From: Pimelobacter simplex
GTDB taxonomy: Bacteria; Actinomycetota; Actinomycetes; Propionibacteriales; Nocardioidaceae
Direction: 5' to 3'
Assembly: GCF_900114845.1 (NCBI RefSeq)
Contig: NZ_FOUK01000005.1
Span: 314,339 to 378,338 of the forward strand
DNA length: 64,000 nt
Positions 31,705 to 40,229 of this stretch are shown here, piece after piece. The position numbers and the translations under genes are program-made. The notes under the pieces were generated by a model. The model did not search any database. It worked only from the letters and a program-made list of their open reading frames with translations, and had not been told where the DNA came from. Each line of letters opens with the position of its first letter. Position 1 is the first letter of the stretch.

Positions 31705-33309
31705 ATGTCGCAGCAGGACGCTCCCGCCACGCCCGACGTGGCCGCCCTCGTCGCGGCGGCCGCAGCCGACCATCCCGACCGGCTGGCCGTCGTCGAGGCG
31801 GGCGGGCGGGGGCTGACCTGGGCCGAGCTGGACGACGAGGTGAGCCGGGTCGCGACCGGCCTGGGGGCCGCCGGCGTCCTCGCCGGGCACCGGGTGATGA
31901 TCGTGCTGGGCAACCGGATCGAGTTCGTGACGACGTACCTCGGGGTGCTGCGGGCGCAGGCCGTCGCGGTGCCCGTCAACCCGGGCTCGACGGTCGTCGA
32001 GCTGGCCGGGATGCTGGTCGACTCCGGCTCCCGGATGGTCGTGGTCGACGAGCGGACGGCGGTCCCGGTCCGGTCCGCCGTGGGCCGCAGCGAGGTGGCT
32101 GCCGCCGCGCACGACGAGTCCCGCCCGCTGCCGCGCCTCGTCGTGCTGGGGGAGCCCGCCCCCGACGAGCTCGCGTACGACGACCTGCGGGCCGAGGAGC
32201 CCCGCCCGGTCCCGCCGCTGCTCGACCCCGAGAAGCTCGCCGTCCTGCTCTACACGAGCGGCACGTCGGGCCTGCCGCGCGCCGCGATGCTGACCCACCG
32301 CGCCCTGCTCGCCAACGTCGACCAGGTCGCCACCGTCGAGCCGCCGATGATCCACTCCGACGACGTGGTGCTGGGCGTGCTGCCGCTCTTCCACGTCTAC
32401 GGCCTCGGCGCCGTTCTCGGTGGCGTGATCCGGCACCGGGCCAAGCTCGTGCTGACCGACCGCTTCGACCCCGAGGGCACGCTCGACCTGATCGAGGACG
32501 AGGCGTGCAGCGTCGTCCCCGTCGCCCCGCCGGTGTTCGCCGCGTGGCGCCACGTCGACGCCCTCGCCGAGCGGCTCGGCCCGGTGCGGATGATCCTGTC
32601 CGGCTCGGCGCCGCTGCCGGCCGAGACGGTCGAGGAGTTCAGCGCCGCCGTCCGGGTGCCGGTGCACCAGGGCTACGGGCTCACCGAGGCCTCGCCGGTG
32701 GTCACCAGCACGCTGCGCTCGGCCACGGTCAAGCCCGGCTCGGTGGGCGCCGCGCTCGACGGGATCGAGCTGCGCCTGGTCGACGACGAGGGCGTGCCCG
32801 TCGACGGCTCCGCCGCCGACGATCCCGGCGAGATCCAGATCCGGGGACGCAACCTGTTCAGCGGCTACTGGCCCGAGGGGGCCGACGGCCCGGGGGCCGA
32901 CGGCTGGTGGTCGACCGGCGACGTCGGCTTCCTCGACGCCGACGGCGACCTCTTCCTCGTCGACCGGGTCAAGGAGCTCATCATCGTCTCCGGCTTCAAC
33001 GTCTACCCGAGCGAGGTCGAGGCGGTGCTCGGCGAGGTCGCCGAGGTCCGCCAGGCGGCCGTGCTCGGCACGCCCGACGAGCACACCGGCGAGGCGGTCG
33101 TCGCCTACGTCGTCCCGGACGATCCGGCTGCCGACCCGGAGTCCGTCGCCGCGGCGGTCCGGGCGCGGGCCGAGGAGCACCTGGCGCCGTACAAGCGGCC
33201 GGTGCGGGTCGAGGTCGTCGAGACGCTGCCGCGCACGGTCACCGGCAAGATCCGCAAGGGTCAGCTGCGCGGCCAGGAGCGGCGCAAGGCGCTGGGGATC
33301 CTCGAGTGA
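31705..33309 (+). CDS. AMP-dependent acyl-CoA synthetase/ligase
   Basis: 534 residues of the ANL adenylating superfamily: P-loop LLYTSGTSGLPRAAM, LPLFHVYGLG, GYGLTEASPV, STGDVGFLDADGDLFLVDR, and the C-terminal hinge and catalytic lysine region LPRTVTGKIRKGQL. Likely activates a fatty or aromatic acid as its CoA thioester; the substrate is not predictable. The stop overlaps the GTG of the glutaredoxin-like gene. Confidence 0.9.
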   Translation: MSQQDAPATPDVAALVAAAAADHPDRLAVVEAGGRGLTWAELDDEVSRVATGLGAAGVLAGHRVMIVLGNRIEFVTTYLGVLRAQAVAVPVNPGSTVVELAGMLVDSGSRMVVVDERTAVPVRSAVGRSEVAAAAHDESRPLPRLVVLGEPAPDELAYDDLRAEEPRPVPPLLDPEKLAVLLYTSGTSGLPRAAMLTHRALLANVDQVATVEPPMIHSDDVVLGVLPLFHVYGLGAVLGGVIRHRAKLVLTDRFDPEGTLDLIEDEACSVVPVAPPVFAAWRHVDALAERLGPVRMILSGSAPLPAETVEEFSAAVRVPVHQGYGLTEASPVVTSTLRSATVKPGSVGAALDGIELRLVDDEGVPVDGSAADDPGEIQIRGRNLFSGYWPEGADGPGADGWWSTGDVGFLDADGDLFLVDRVKELIIVSGFNVYPSEVEAVLGEVAEVRQAAVLGTPDEHTGEAVVAYVVPDDPAADPESVAAAVRARAEEHLAPYKRPVRVEVVETLPRTVTGKIRKGQLRGQERRKALGILE

Positions 33310-33554
33310 GCGCCCCCGTGCCCCGGGTCACCCTCTACGGGCGGCCGGGCTGCCACCTGTGCGACGACGCCCGTGCGGTGATCGAGGCGGTCTGCGCCGA
33401 GCTGGGGGAGAGCTACACCGAGGTCTCCATCGACGACGACCCCGCGCTCGCCGACCGGTTCGCCCACGAGATCCCGGTGACCTTCGTCGACGGCCGCCAG
33501 CACGACTTCTGGAGGGTGAGCCCGGACCGGCTCCGCCGCGCGCTGCAGGGGTGA
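33306..33554 (+). CDS. Glutaredoxin-family (DUF836-like) thiol protein
   Basis: 82 residues, a single thioredoxin-fold domain: VTLYGRPGCHLCDDA holds the CxxC redox motif, and IPVTFVDGR the cis-proline. GTG at 33306 overlaps the ligase stop (GTGA). A glutaredoxin-like gene between bldN and rex is conserved in Streptomyces. Electron donor and target are unknown. Confidence 0.88.
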   Translation: MSAPVPRVTLYGRPGCHLCDDARAVIEAVCAELGESYTEVSIDDDPALADRFAHEIPVTFVDGRQHDFWRVSPDRLRRALQG

Positions 33555-33573
33555 ACGTATCCTCGGGCGCACC

Positions 33574-34137
33574 ATGGGTGTGTCTCCTCTCCTGCCTGCT
33601 CGTGCCCGCTGGGTCGTGGGCGGCGTCGCGACCGTCGTCGTCCTCGTGCTCCTGCTGCTGAGCCACGAGTTCGGGCGCGCGGAGCCCACGAACAACTACC
33701 GGCCGCTGCTGCCGCCCGACGCGCTCGCGACCGGCTGCTTCCCGCTGCCCGACGGGGCGCAGCTCGACCTGCCCCACCAGATCCGCCGCGACGGCGACCA
33801 CGCCACGCCCGACGGCGAGCGGCGCGAGCTGCGCGGCCAGTACGACCTGGTCGACCGCGACGAGGCGCTCGCCCGGATCGTCGGTGCGTTCACCGCGGTC
33901 GGCTTCACCGAGGGCCCGCGCGAGGACGACGGCGACGGGGTCGCCGTGGTGCTGACCAAGGGCGACCAGAGCGTCCGGGCACTGGTCACCGAGCTGCCCG
34001 ACACGAGCGCCGACACGCTCGTGCGCGGCGAGTTCGTGCTCGACCTGCCGGTCGTCGCGGCGGCCCAGGACGACCCGGTCTGCAGCGATCCCAAGTCGAC
34101 GAAGCGCTGGCCCGAGAAGGGGGAGGCAACCCGGTGA
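33574..34137 (+). CDS. Single-pass membrane protein of unknown function
   Basis: 187 residues: a short cytoplasmic start, one helix (WVVGGVATVVVLVLLLLSH, about 13-31) and an extracytoplasmic domain with two cysteines (TGCFPL, DPVCSD) that may form a disulfide. No motif recognised. Its stop overlaps the GTG of the GT-C candidate, so it is probably part of the same envelope glycosylation operon. A TATCCT box at 33558-33563 may give a very short leader. Confidence 0.75.
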   Translation: MGVSPLLPARARWVVGGVATVVVLVLLLLSHEFGRAEPTNNYRPLLPPDALATGCFPLPDGAQLDLPHQIRRDGDHATPDGERRELRGQYDLVDRDEALARIVGAFTAVGFTEGPREDDGDGVAVVLTKGDQSVRALVTELPDTSADTLVRGEFVLDLPVVAAAQDDPVCSDPKSTKRWPEKGEATR

Positions 34138-35630
34138 CCCGCCTGCTCGCCGCCCGACCCACCTGGCTACCTCGCTACGACGTCCTCCTCGGGTGGCTGG
34201 TCGTCGCCCACGTGGTCGCCAAGATCGTCATCTTCCCGCTCGTCATGGATGCCGCACCCCACGGCGACGAGCAGGCCTACCTCAACGGCGGCATGGCGCT
34301 GTCCAACGCCGTGCGCGACCTCTTCGGGTTCACCTCGCCCGACAGTGCCGAGCTCGAGCGCAACGTGGTCGCCTCCGGGTGGTTCATGCCGGGCATGCCG
34401 ATCCTGGTGGCTCCGGTCTACCTGCTCTTCCCCGACGCACCGATGTGGCTCGTGCGCGGCTACCTCGGCCTGGTCACGCTCGCCCTCTTCATCACGGTGC
34501 TGCGCGTGGTCGCCCGGCGGATCGGTCCCGGCTGGGCCTGCGTGATCGCCGTCTTCCCGGGCCTGATCCCCAGCTGGATCGTGTTCACCTACGCCTCGTG
34601 GGGCGACCTGTGCGCCGGGCTGCTCCTCGTGCTGCTCGTCGCGCACCTCTTCACGATGTTCCGGGGCCTGCGCCAGGGTGAGGCACCCACGCTGCGCGAG
34701 GGCCTCGTGCTCGGCCTGCTCGCCATCGTCGTCCTGTACCTGCGGTCCAGCACGTCGGTGCTGCTGGCCGCGCTCGGTCTCCTGACCCTCGTCGCCGCGG
34801 TGCTGCTGCTGCGCGGCCGGGTCCGGCTCCGCGCGCTCGGCGCCGCCGGGCTCGCCGGCTTCGTCTTCGTGGTGCTGCTCGCGCCCTGGTCGATCTACGC
34901 CTCCCAGACCCTCGACGGCCGGGTGATCACCACGACGACCGTCCCGACGGTCATGGCCAACACGTTCGGCGACCGCAAGGAGGTCTGCTTCGGTCCCTGC
35001 GATCCCGACAGCACCCTGTGGTTCCGGCCGCTGCGCTACGCCCGCGAGCTCGGCCGCGCGACCGACACGAGCGAGGTCGACACGCTCAAGGTGATGTCGG
35101 ACTACGCCACCCGCGATCTCACCGCGTCGCACTACCTCGACCAGGTCGTGCACAACCTCGGCGCCTACTCCCTGCAGCCGACCAACTTCACGCGCTACCT
35201 CGCGCCGCCCGAGGGGCGCGGTGCCTTCGGCCGGGCCGGTGAGCTGACGGCCGACATCTTCACCTGGGCGCTCTACGTACCGATGTTCGTGCTCGGGCTC
35301 GTCTCGCTGCTCTTCCAGGCCCGGCGCAGCATCGAGGCGCGGGTGCTCGACGTCCTGACCAAGGTGGCGCTCGGCGGGCTGCTCATCCAGCCGTTCGTGC
35401 ACATCGCCGGCGGCCGCTACTGGACCACCGCCGCGCCGATGCTCGCCATCGGCGCCTTCTCCCTCCTGCGCGAGCGCGAGCTCGCCCGGTCCGGGGCGCC
35501 CCGCGCACCCGACGGCGTCGTCGGCGCGAACGACGTGGCGGTCGAGCGGTGGCTCGGCCGGTTCCAGGTGCTGCTCAGCGCCGCCACGGCGGTCGTCGTG
35601 GTCGTGCTGATCGGCGCGGCGATCCTCTAG
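34134..35630 (+). CDS. Polytopic membrane protein, candidate GT-C glycosyltransferase
   Basis: 498 residues with about eleven helices. The first extracytoplasmic loop holds the acidic motif HGDEQAYL, like the DE-containing loop of GT-C enzymes that use polyprenyl-phosphate sugars (PMT/ArnT-like). Two Cys in VCFGPCDPD lie in a later outside loop. Its place before a GT2 polyprenyl-sugar synthase and a GtrA flippase-like gene supports the call, but the family itself is inferred. GTG at 34134 overlaps the upstream stop. Confidence 0.72.
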   Translation: MTRLLAARPTWLPRYDVLLGWLVVAHVVAKIVIFPLVMDAAPHGDEQAYLNGGMALSNAVRDLFGFTSPDSAELERNVVASGWFMPGMPILVAPVYLLFPDAPMWLVRGYLGLVTLALFITVLRVVARRIGPGWACVIAVFPGLIPSWIVFTYASWGDLCAGLLLVLLVAHLFTMFRGLRQGEAPTLREGLVLGLLAIVVLYLRSSTSVLLAALGLLTLVAAVLLLRGRVRLRALGAAGLAGFVFVVLLAPWSIYASQTLDGRVITTTTVPTVMANTFGDRKEVCFGPCDPDSTLWFRPLRYARELGRATDTSEVDTLKVMSDYATRDLTASHYLDQVVHNLGAYSLQPTNFTRYLAPPEGRGAFGRAGELTADIFTWALYVPMFVLGLVSLLFQARRSIEARVLDVLTKVALGGLLIQPFVHIAGGRYWTTAAPMLAIGAFSLLRERELARSGAPRAPDGVVGANDVAVERWLGRFQVLLSAATAVVVVVLIGAAIL

Positions 35631-35633
35631 GTT
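35628..35633 (+). promoter_or_regulatory. -10 box (TAGGTT), probable leaderless promoter
   Basis: TAGGTT overlaps the stop codon of the preceding gene (TAG) and ends eight bases before the ATG at 35641, where no ribosome binding site is seen. Confidence 0.5.
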
Positions 35634-35640
35634 CGACGTC

Positions 35641-36636
35641 ATGCACGACGACGCCTCCCCCTCCGGTCCCCGCCGGGTCGCCTACGTCCTCCCCGTCTAC
35701 AACGAGGAGGAGAACATCGGCGTCTTCCACGCCGCCCTGGTCGAGGCGACCGACAAGCGACCGGACCTCGCGTTCGAGTTCGTGTACGTCGACGACGGCT
35801 CCCGCGACGCCTCGCTCGAGCGGCTCGTCGACCTCCGCGCGCAGGACCCACGGGTGAGCGTCGTCCAGTTCTCGCGCAACTTCGGCCACCAGCTCGCGGT
35901 GACCGCCGGGCTCGACCTCGTCGCCCAGGCCGGCGACGCCGACGCGGTGATCGTGATGGACACCGACCTGCAGGACCCGCCGCGGGTGAGCCTGGAGATG
36001 ATCGAGCGCTGGGAGGCCGGCGTCGACGTGGTCTACGCCCAGCGGCGCACGCGCAAGGACACGCCCTTCAAGCGGGCCACCGCGTGGGGCTTCTACTGGG
36101 TGCTCGACCGGCTCGCCTCGATCGAGATCCCGCGCAACGTCGGCGACTTCCGGCTCATGGACGCGCGCGTCGTGGCGGAGGTCTCGCGCTACCGCGAGCA
36201 CGACCGCTTCCTGCGCGGCATCGTCGCGCACGTCGGCTTCCGCCAGGAGGCGCTGCTCTTCGACCGCGACGAGCGCCACGCGGGCGAGACCGGCTACCCC
36301 CTGCGCAAGATGCTCAACTTCGCGGCCAGCGGCATCCTCGGCTTCTCCACGACGCCGCTCAAGATGATCTCCCGCTTCGGCTTCGCGATCTCGGCGTTCA
36401 GCCTGCTGCTCGGCTGCTACGTGCTCTTCGTCCGGGTCTTCAAGCCCGACGAGTCGGTTCCCGGCTGGGCGTTCCTCGGCGTCGGCATGTTCATGCTCAG
36501 CGGCATCCAGCTGATCATGATGGGCGTGATCGGCAGCTACCTCGGCCGGGTCTACATCGAGACCCAGGACCGCCCGCTCTACACGCTGGCCATGGTCGCG
36601 CGCGACGGGACCGGCTCGAAGGGAGCGGTGCGCTGA
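35641..36636 (+). CDS. GT2 glycosyltransferase, GtrB/DPM1-like polyprenyl-phosphate sugar synthase
   Basis: 331 residues. GT-A domain with YVLPVYNEEENI, VYVDDGSRD, the metal-binding DTDLQDPP and QRRTRKDTPFKR, followed by two C-terminal helices (FGFAISAFSLLLGCYVLFV and GWAFLGVGMFMLSGIQLIMMGVIGSYLGRVY). This is the architecture of GtrB, which transfers a sugar from a nucleotide donor to undecaprenyl phosphate on the inner face of the membrane. It ends in the CTGA overlap with the GtrA gene. Confidence 0.9.
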   Translation: MHDDASPSGPRRVAYVLPVYNEEENIGVFHAALVEATDKRPDLAFEFVYVDDGSRDASLERLVDLRAQDPRVSVVQFSRNFGHQLAVTAGLDLVAQAGDADAVIVMDTDLQDPPRVSLEMIERWEAGVDVVYAQRRTRKDTPFKRATAWGFYWVLDRLASIEIPRNVGDFRLMDARVVAEVSRYREHDRFLRGIVAHVGFRQEALLFDRDERHAGETGYPLRKMLNFAASGILGFSTTPLKMISRFGFAISAFSLLLGCYVLFVRVFKPDESVPGWAFLGVGMFMLSGIQLIMMGVIGSYLGRVYIETQDRPLYTLAMVARDGTGSKGAVR

Positions 36637-37097
36637 GCGACCACGGCCACCGCGCGACCGCCGTCCGGTTCGCCGCGGTCGGGGTCTGCAACACGGCGAT
36701 CGACACCGTCGTGTTCGTGCTCCTGCACGGCAGCCTCGGGATCACGCTGGCGAACTTCGTCTCCAGCAGCGCGGGCATGGTGTTCAGCTTCGTGGTCAAC
36801 GGGCTGTTCACCTTCCGCGCCGAGCGGCTCACGCTGCGCCACGCGGTCCTGTTCGTCGCCTCGACCGGGCTCGTGATGTGGGTCGCCCAGCCGCTGCTCA
36901 TCCACGGCTGGCTGTGGCTGCTCGAGCGCGGGCCGGACGTCGCGCTGGGCGGCATGGGCGCGGGCGACGTCCGGATCTGGGTGGCCAAGCTCGCCTCGAT
37001 CGCCTGCAGCCTCGTGCTCAACTTCCTCGCCTACCGCTTCGTGGTCTGGCCGGTCGAGCACCGCGGCGACGAGGCACCCGTCCCGCCCGCGATGTGA
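36633..37097 (+). CDS. GtrA-like membrane protein, apparent CTG start
   Basis: 154 residues, four helices, with the GtrA hallmarks RFAAVGVCNTAIDTVVF, SFVVNGLFTFR and LVLNFLAYRFVVW. GtrA proteins are proposed flippases for polyprenyl-phosphate sugars. The conserved N-terminus begins right after the GT2 stop. No ATG, GTG or TTG is in frame until the middle of helix 1. CTG at 36633 overlaps the TGA (CTGA) and has GGGAG eight bases upstream, so it is the probable start. Confidence 0.85.
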   Translation: MSDHGHRATAVRFAAVGVCNTAIDTVVFVLLHGSLGITLANFVSSSAGMVFSFVVNGLFTFRAERLTLRHAVLFVASTGLVMWVAQPLLIHGWLWLLERGPDVALGGMGAGDVRIWVAKLASIACSLVLNFLAYRFVVWPVEHRGDEAPVPPAM

Positions 37098-37134
37098 CCG
37101 ACCTGACGTCTGTCGAGTTGCGCTCCCGCGCATT

Positions 37135-37163
37135 TTGTTCTCACGTTCACAAACTCCTACAGT
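37135..37163 (+). promoter_or_regulatory. rex-hem operon promoter with a Rex-operator-like site
   Basis: -35 TTGTTC (37135-37140), 17 bases, -10 TACAGT (37158-37163). The stretch 37135-37152 reads TTGTTCTCACGTTCACAA: its right half matches the Rex operator TTGTGAA-N4-TTCACAA exactly, the left half only in part. In Streptomyces Rex represses rex-hemACD through such a site, so NADH-responsive self-control is likely. Confidence 0.62.
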
Positions 37164-37213
37164 GATCGAGCCGGGCCCCGATGATCGGTTGGGTCCGGCT
37201 GGAAAGCGGAGCT

Positions 37214-37930
37214 GTGACCACACGGAGTTCGACGGATGCCGCCCGGGTGATCCCGGAGGCCACGGTCGCCCGGCTGCCCGTCTACCTGCGGGCGCTGACG
37301 GCCCTGGCCGACAACGGCATTCGCACCTGTTCGAGCGAGGATCTCGCGACGGCGGCGGGCGTCAATTCCGCCAAGCTGCGCAAGGACCTGTCCTACCTCG
37401 GCAGCTACGGCACCCGCGGAGTCGGCTACGACGTCGACTACCTCCGCTACCAGATCGCCCGTGAGATCGGCGTCACCCAGGACTGGCCCGTCGTCATCGT
37501 CGGCATCGGCAACCTGGGCCACGCCCTGGCGAACTACTCCGGCTTCCGCAGCCGCGGCTTCCGGGTCGTCGCGCTGCTCGACGCCGACCCGGCACTGGTC
37601 GGTCGCACCGTGGCCGACATCGCGGTGCGTCCCTTCGACGACCTCGACGAGATCGTCCGCGAGCACGACGTCGCGATCGGCGTCATCGCCACCCCGGCGC
37701 ACGCCGCGCAGGACGTCGCCGACCGGATGGTCGGCATCGGCATCACCAGCATCCTGAACTTCGCACCGGCCGTCGTGGCGGTGCCCGAGGGGGTCGACGT
37801 GCGCAAGGTGGACCTGTCGATCGAGCTGCAGATCCTCGCCTACCACGAGCAGCGCAAGGCCAACGGCGGAGCCGAGGCGGCCGCAGCCGCCGCCGACGGC
37901 GTCGACGCGGCCGGAGGAGGTGCGGCATGA
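37214..37930 (+). CDS. rex: Redox-sensing transcriptional repressor Rex
   Basis: Senses the NADH/NAD+ ratio; releases DNA when NADH is bound and so induces respiratory genes. 238 residues: N-terminal winged helix (VARLPVYLRALTALADNGI...SSEDLATAAGVNSAKLRKDLSYLGSYG), Rossmann motif IVGIGNLGHALA, and the C-terminal domain-swap helix LSIELQILAYHEQ. GTG at 37214 with GGAG upstream; an ATG at 37181 would add eleven residues. The stop overlaps the hemA ATG. Confidence 0.95.
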   Translation: MTTRSSTDAARVIPEATVARLPVYLRALTALADNGIRTCSSEDLATAAGVNSAKLRKDLSYLGSYGTRGVGYDVDYLRYQIAREIGVTQDWPVVIVGIGNLGHALANYSGFRSRGFRVVALLDADPALVGRTVADIAVRPFDDLDEIVREHDVAIGVIATPAHAAQDVADRMVGIGITSILNFAPAVVAVPEGVDVRKVDLSIELQILAYHEQRKANGGAEAAAAAADGVDAAGGGAA

Positions 37931-39234
37931 GCGTGCTGGTCGTCGGGATCTCCCACAACTCCGCCCCCGTGTCGCTGCTCGAGCAGGTCGCCCTCGACGA
38001 CGACGGCGTGCACAAGCTGATGGCCGACGCGGCGGCGTGCGAGCACGTCACCGAGGCGACGGTCATCGCCACCTGCAACCGGCTCGAGATCTACACCGAG
38101 GTCGAGCGCTTCCACGGCAGCATCGAGCAGCTCTCGCGGCTGCTCGTCGACCGCGCCGGCGGCACCACCGAGGCGATGCTCCCGCACCTCTACGTGCACT
38201 ACGACGACGGCGCGATCTCGCACCTCTTCCAGGTCGCCGCCGGCCTCGACTCGATGGCGGTCGGCGAGGGCCAGATCCTCGGCCAGACCCGCGAGGCGCT
38301 GCGCCGCGGGCAGGAGCTCGGCACCGTCGGTCCCGCCCTCAACTCGCTCTTCCAGCAGGCGCTGCGGGTCGGCAAGCGGACCCGTGCCGAGACCGAGATC
38401 GACCAGGTCGCCCCCACGCTGGTCAGCGCCGCGCTCGACGAGACCGCCAAGACAGTCGGCCCCCTCGAGGGCAAGTACGTCGTCGTGGTCGGCGCCGGCG
38501 CGATGGCCGGCCTCGCCACCGCGACCGCCCAGCGCCTCGGCGCCGGGCACCTCGCCATCGTCAACCGGTCGGTCGACCGCGCGGTCCGCCTCGCCGTCCA
38601 GTACGCCGGGCAGGCGGTCCGCCTCGCCGACCTGGGCGACGAGCTCGGCCGCGCCGACGTCGTCATCAGCTGCACCGGTTCGTCGGGCACGGTCGTCGAC
38701 CGGGCCCAGCTCGAGGCCGCCCGCGCCGGGTCCGACCGGCCGCTCGCGCTCATCGACCTCGCCCTGCCCCACGACATCGCGCTCGACGTCGTCGACCTGC
38801 CGGGCGTCTCGCGGGTCGGCCTGGCCGAGCTCGCCGAGGTGCTCCACGGCGGCCCGACCGGCCGCGAGGTCCAGGAGGTGCGCCGGATCCTCGGCGAGGA
38901 GGTCACCGCCTTCCTCGCCGCCCGCCGCCAGGCCAGCGTGACGCCCACCGTGGTCGCGCTCCGCTCGATGGCCACCTCGGTCGTCGACGCCGAGATGACC
39001 CGCCTCGACGCGCGCCTGCCCGACCTCGACGAGGCCACCCGCGCCGAGATCCGGCACACCGTGCGCCGGGTCGCCGACAAGCTGCTCCACGAGCCCACCG
39101 TCCGGGTCAAGGAGCTCGCCAACGAGCAGGGCGCCGTGTCCTACGCGGCCGCGCTCGCCGAGCTCTTCGCGCTCGACCCCGAGGCGGTCGACGCGGTCAC
39201 CCGTCCCGTCGTCGTCGAGGAGGGCACCTCATGA
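37927..39234 (+). CDS. hemA: Glutamyl-tRNA reductase
   Basis: Reduces glutamyl-tRNA to glutamate semialdehyde, the first committed step of heme synthesis. 435 residues: VVGISHNSAPVSLLEQ, catalytic Cys50 in IATCNRLEIYTE, the SMAVGEGQILGQ region and NADPH-binding GAGAMAGLATATAQRLGA. The ATG has GGAGGAGG upstream and overlaps the rex stop. HemL, its partner enzyme, is 8.6 kb away. Confidence 0.97.
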   Translation: MSVLVVGISHNSAPVSLLEQVALDDDGVHKLMADAAACEHVTEATVIATCNRLEIYTEVERFHGSIEQLSRLLVDRAGGTTEAMLPHLYVHYDDGAISHLFQVAAGLDSMAVGEGQILGQTREALRRGQELGTVGPALNSLFQQALRVGKRTRAETEIDQVAPTLVSAALDETAKTVGPLEGKYVVVVGAGAMAGLATATAQRLGAGHLAIVNRSVDRAVRLAVQYAGQAVRLADLGDELGRADVVISCTGSSGTVVDRAQLEAARAGSDRPLALIDLALPHDIALDVVDLPGVSRVGLAELAEVLHGGPTGREVQEVRRILGEEVTAFLAARRQASVTPTVVALRSMATSVVDAEMTRLDARLPDLDEATRAEIRHTVRRVADKLLHEPTVRVKELANEQGAVSYAAALAELFALDPEAVDAVTRPVVVEEGTS

Positions 39235-40229
39235 CCCTGCGCATCGGCACCCGCCGCAGCACCCTCGCCACCACCCAGTCCGGCCACGTCGCCGCCGCGC
39301 TCACCGAGAAGCTCGGCGTCCCGACCACGCTGGTCGAGATCACCACCGACGGCGACCGCAGCCAGGCCGCCGGCACCTCGCTGGTCGGCGCGCCCTCGAC
39401 GGGCGTCTTCGTCAGTGCGCTGCGCGACGCGCTGCTCGCCGGCGAGGTCGACGTCGCGGTCCACTCGCTCAAGGACCTGCCGACCTACCCGACCGAGGGC
39501 ATCACGCTCGCCGCGATCCCGCCCCGCGAGGACCCGCGCGACGTCATCGTCGCCCGCGACGGCCTCACCCTCGGCGAGCTGCCCCCGGGCAGCAAGGTCG
39601 GCACCGGCTCCCCGCGCCGGGTCGCCCAGATCGAGGCGCTCGGTCTCGGCGTCGAGCTGCTCGGCCTGCGCGGCAACGTCGACACCCGGATCGGCCGGGT
39701 CCGCGAGGGCGTCCTCGACGCCGTCGTGCTCGCCCGGGCCGGCCTGGCCCGGCTCGGCCGGCTCGACGACGTCACCGAGGTGCTCGACCCGCTCCAGGTC
39801 CTCCCCGCCCCCGGGCAGGGCGCGCTCGCCGTCGAGTGCCGCAGCGACGACACCGCGACCCTCGCCGCGCTGGCCGTGCTCGACGACCCGGCGACCCGCG
39901 CCGCCATCCACGCCGAGCGCACCGTGATGGCCGTCCTCGAGGGCGGCTGCGCGGCGCCGATCGGTGCCCTCGCCGACCTCGCCGAGGGCGACGACGGTCC
40001 CGAGCTGTGGCTGCGGGCCGTCGTCCTGACCGCGGACGGGGGACTCTCCGTCCGCCGCTCCGCCGCGGCGCCCCTCGGCGCCGACCCGGCCGGCTGGCCC
40101 GCCGCCGGGACCGCGCTCGGCGAGGCGCTGGCCGCCGAGATGCTGGCCGACGGCGCCGCCGAGCTGCTGGCCACCCCCGAATCGACTTCCCACCCGTCCG
40201 CACGATCTGCAGAGGTGCACAACGCATGA
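39231..40229 (+). CDS. hemC: Porphobilinogen deaminase (hydroxymethylbilane synthase)
   Basis: Joins four porphobilinogens into hydroxymethylbilane. 332 residues: RIGTRRSTLATTQSGHV, VHSLKDLPTYP, GTGSPRRVAQI, LRGNVDTR and the cofactor-attachment cysteine in EGGCAAPIGA. ATGA overlap with hemA and with the next gene. Confidence 0.97.
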   Translation: MTLRIGTRRSTLATTQSGHVAAALTEKLGVPTTLVEITTDGDRSQAAGTSLVGAPSTGVFVSALRDALLAGEVDVAVHSLKDLPTYPTEGITLAAIPPREDPRDVIVARDGLTLGELPPGSKVGTGSPRRVAQIEALGLGVELLGLRGNVDTRIGRVREGVLDAVVLARAGLARLGRLDDVTEVLDPLQVLPAPGQGALAVECRSDDTATLAALAVLDDPATRAAIHAERTVMAVLEGGCAAPIGALADLAEGDDGPELWLRAVVLTADGGLSVRRSAAAPLGADPAGWPAAGTALGEALAAEMLADGAAELLATPESTSHPSARSAEVHNA

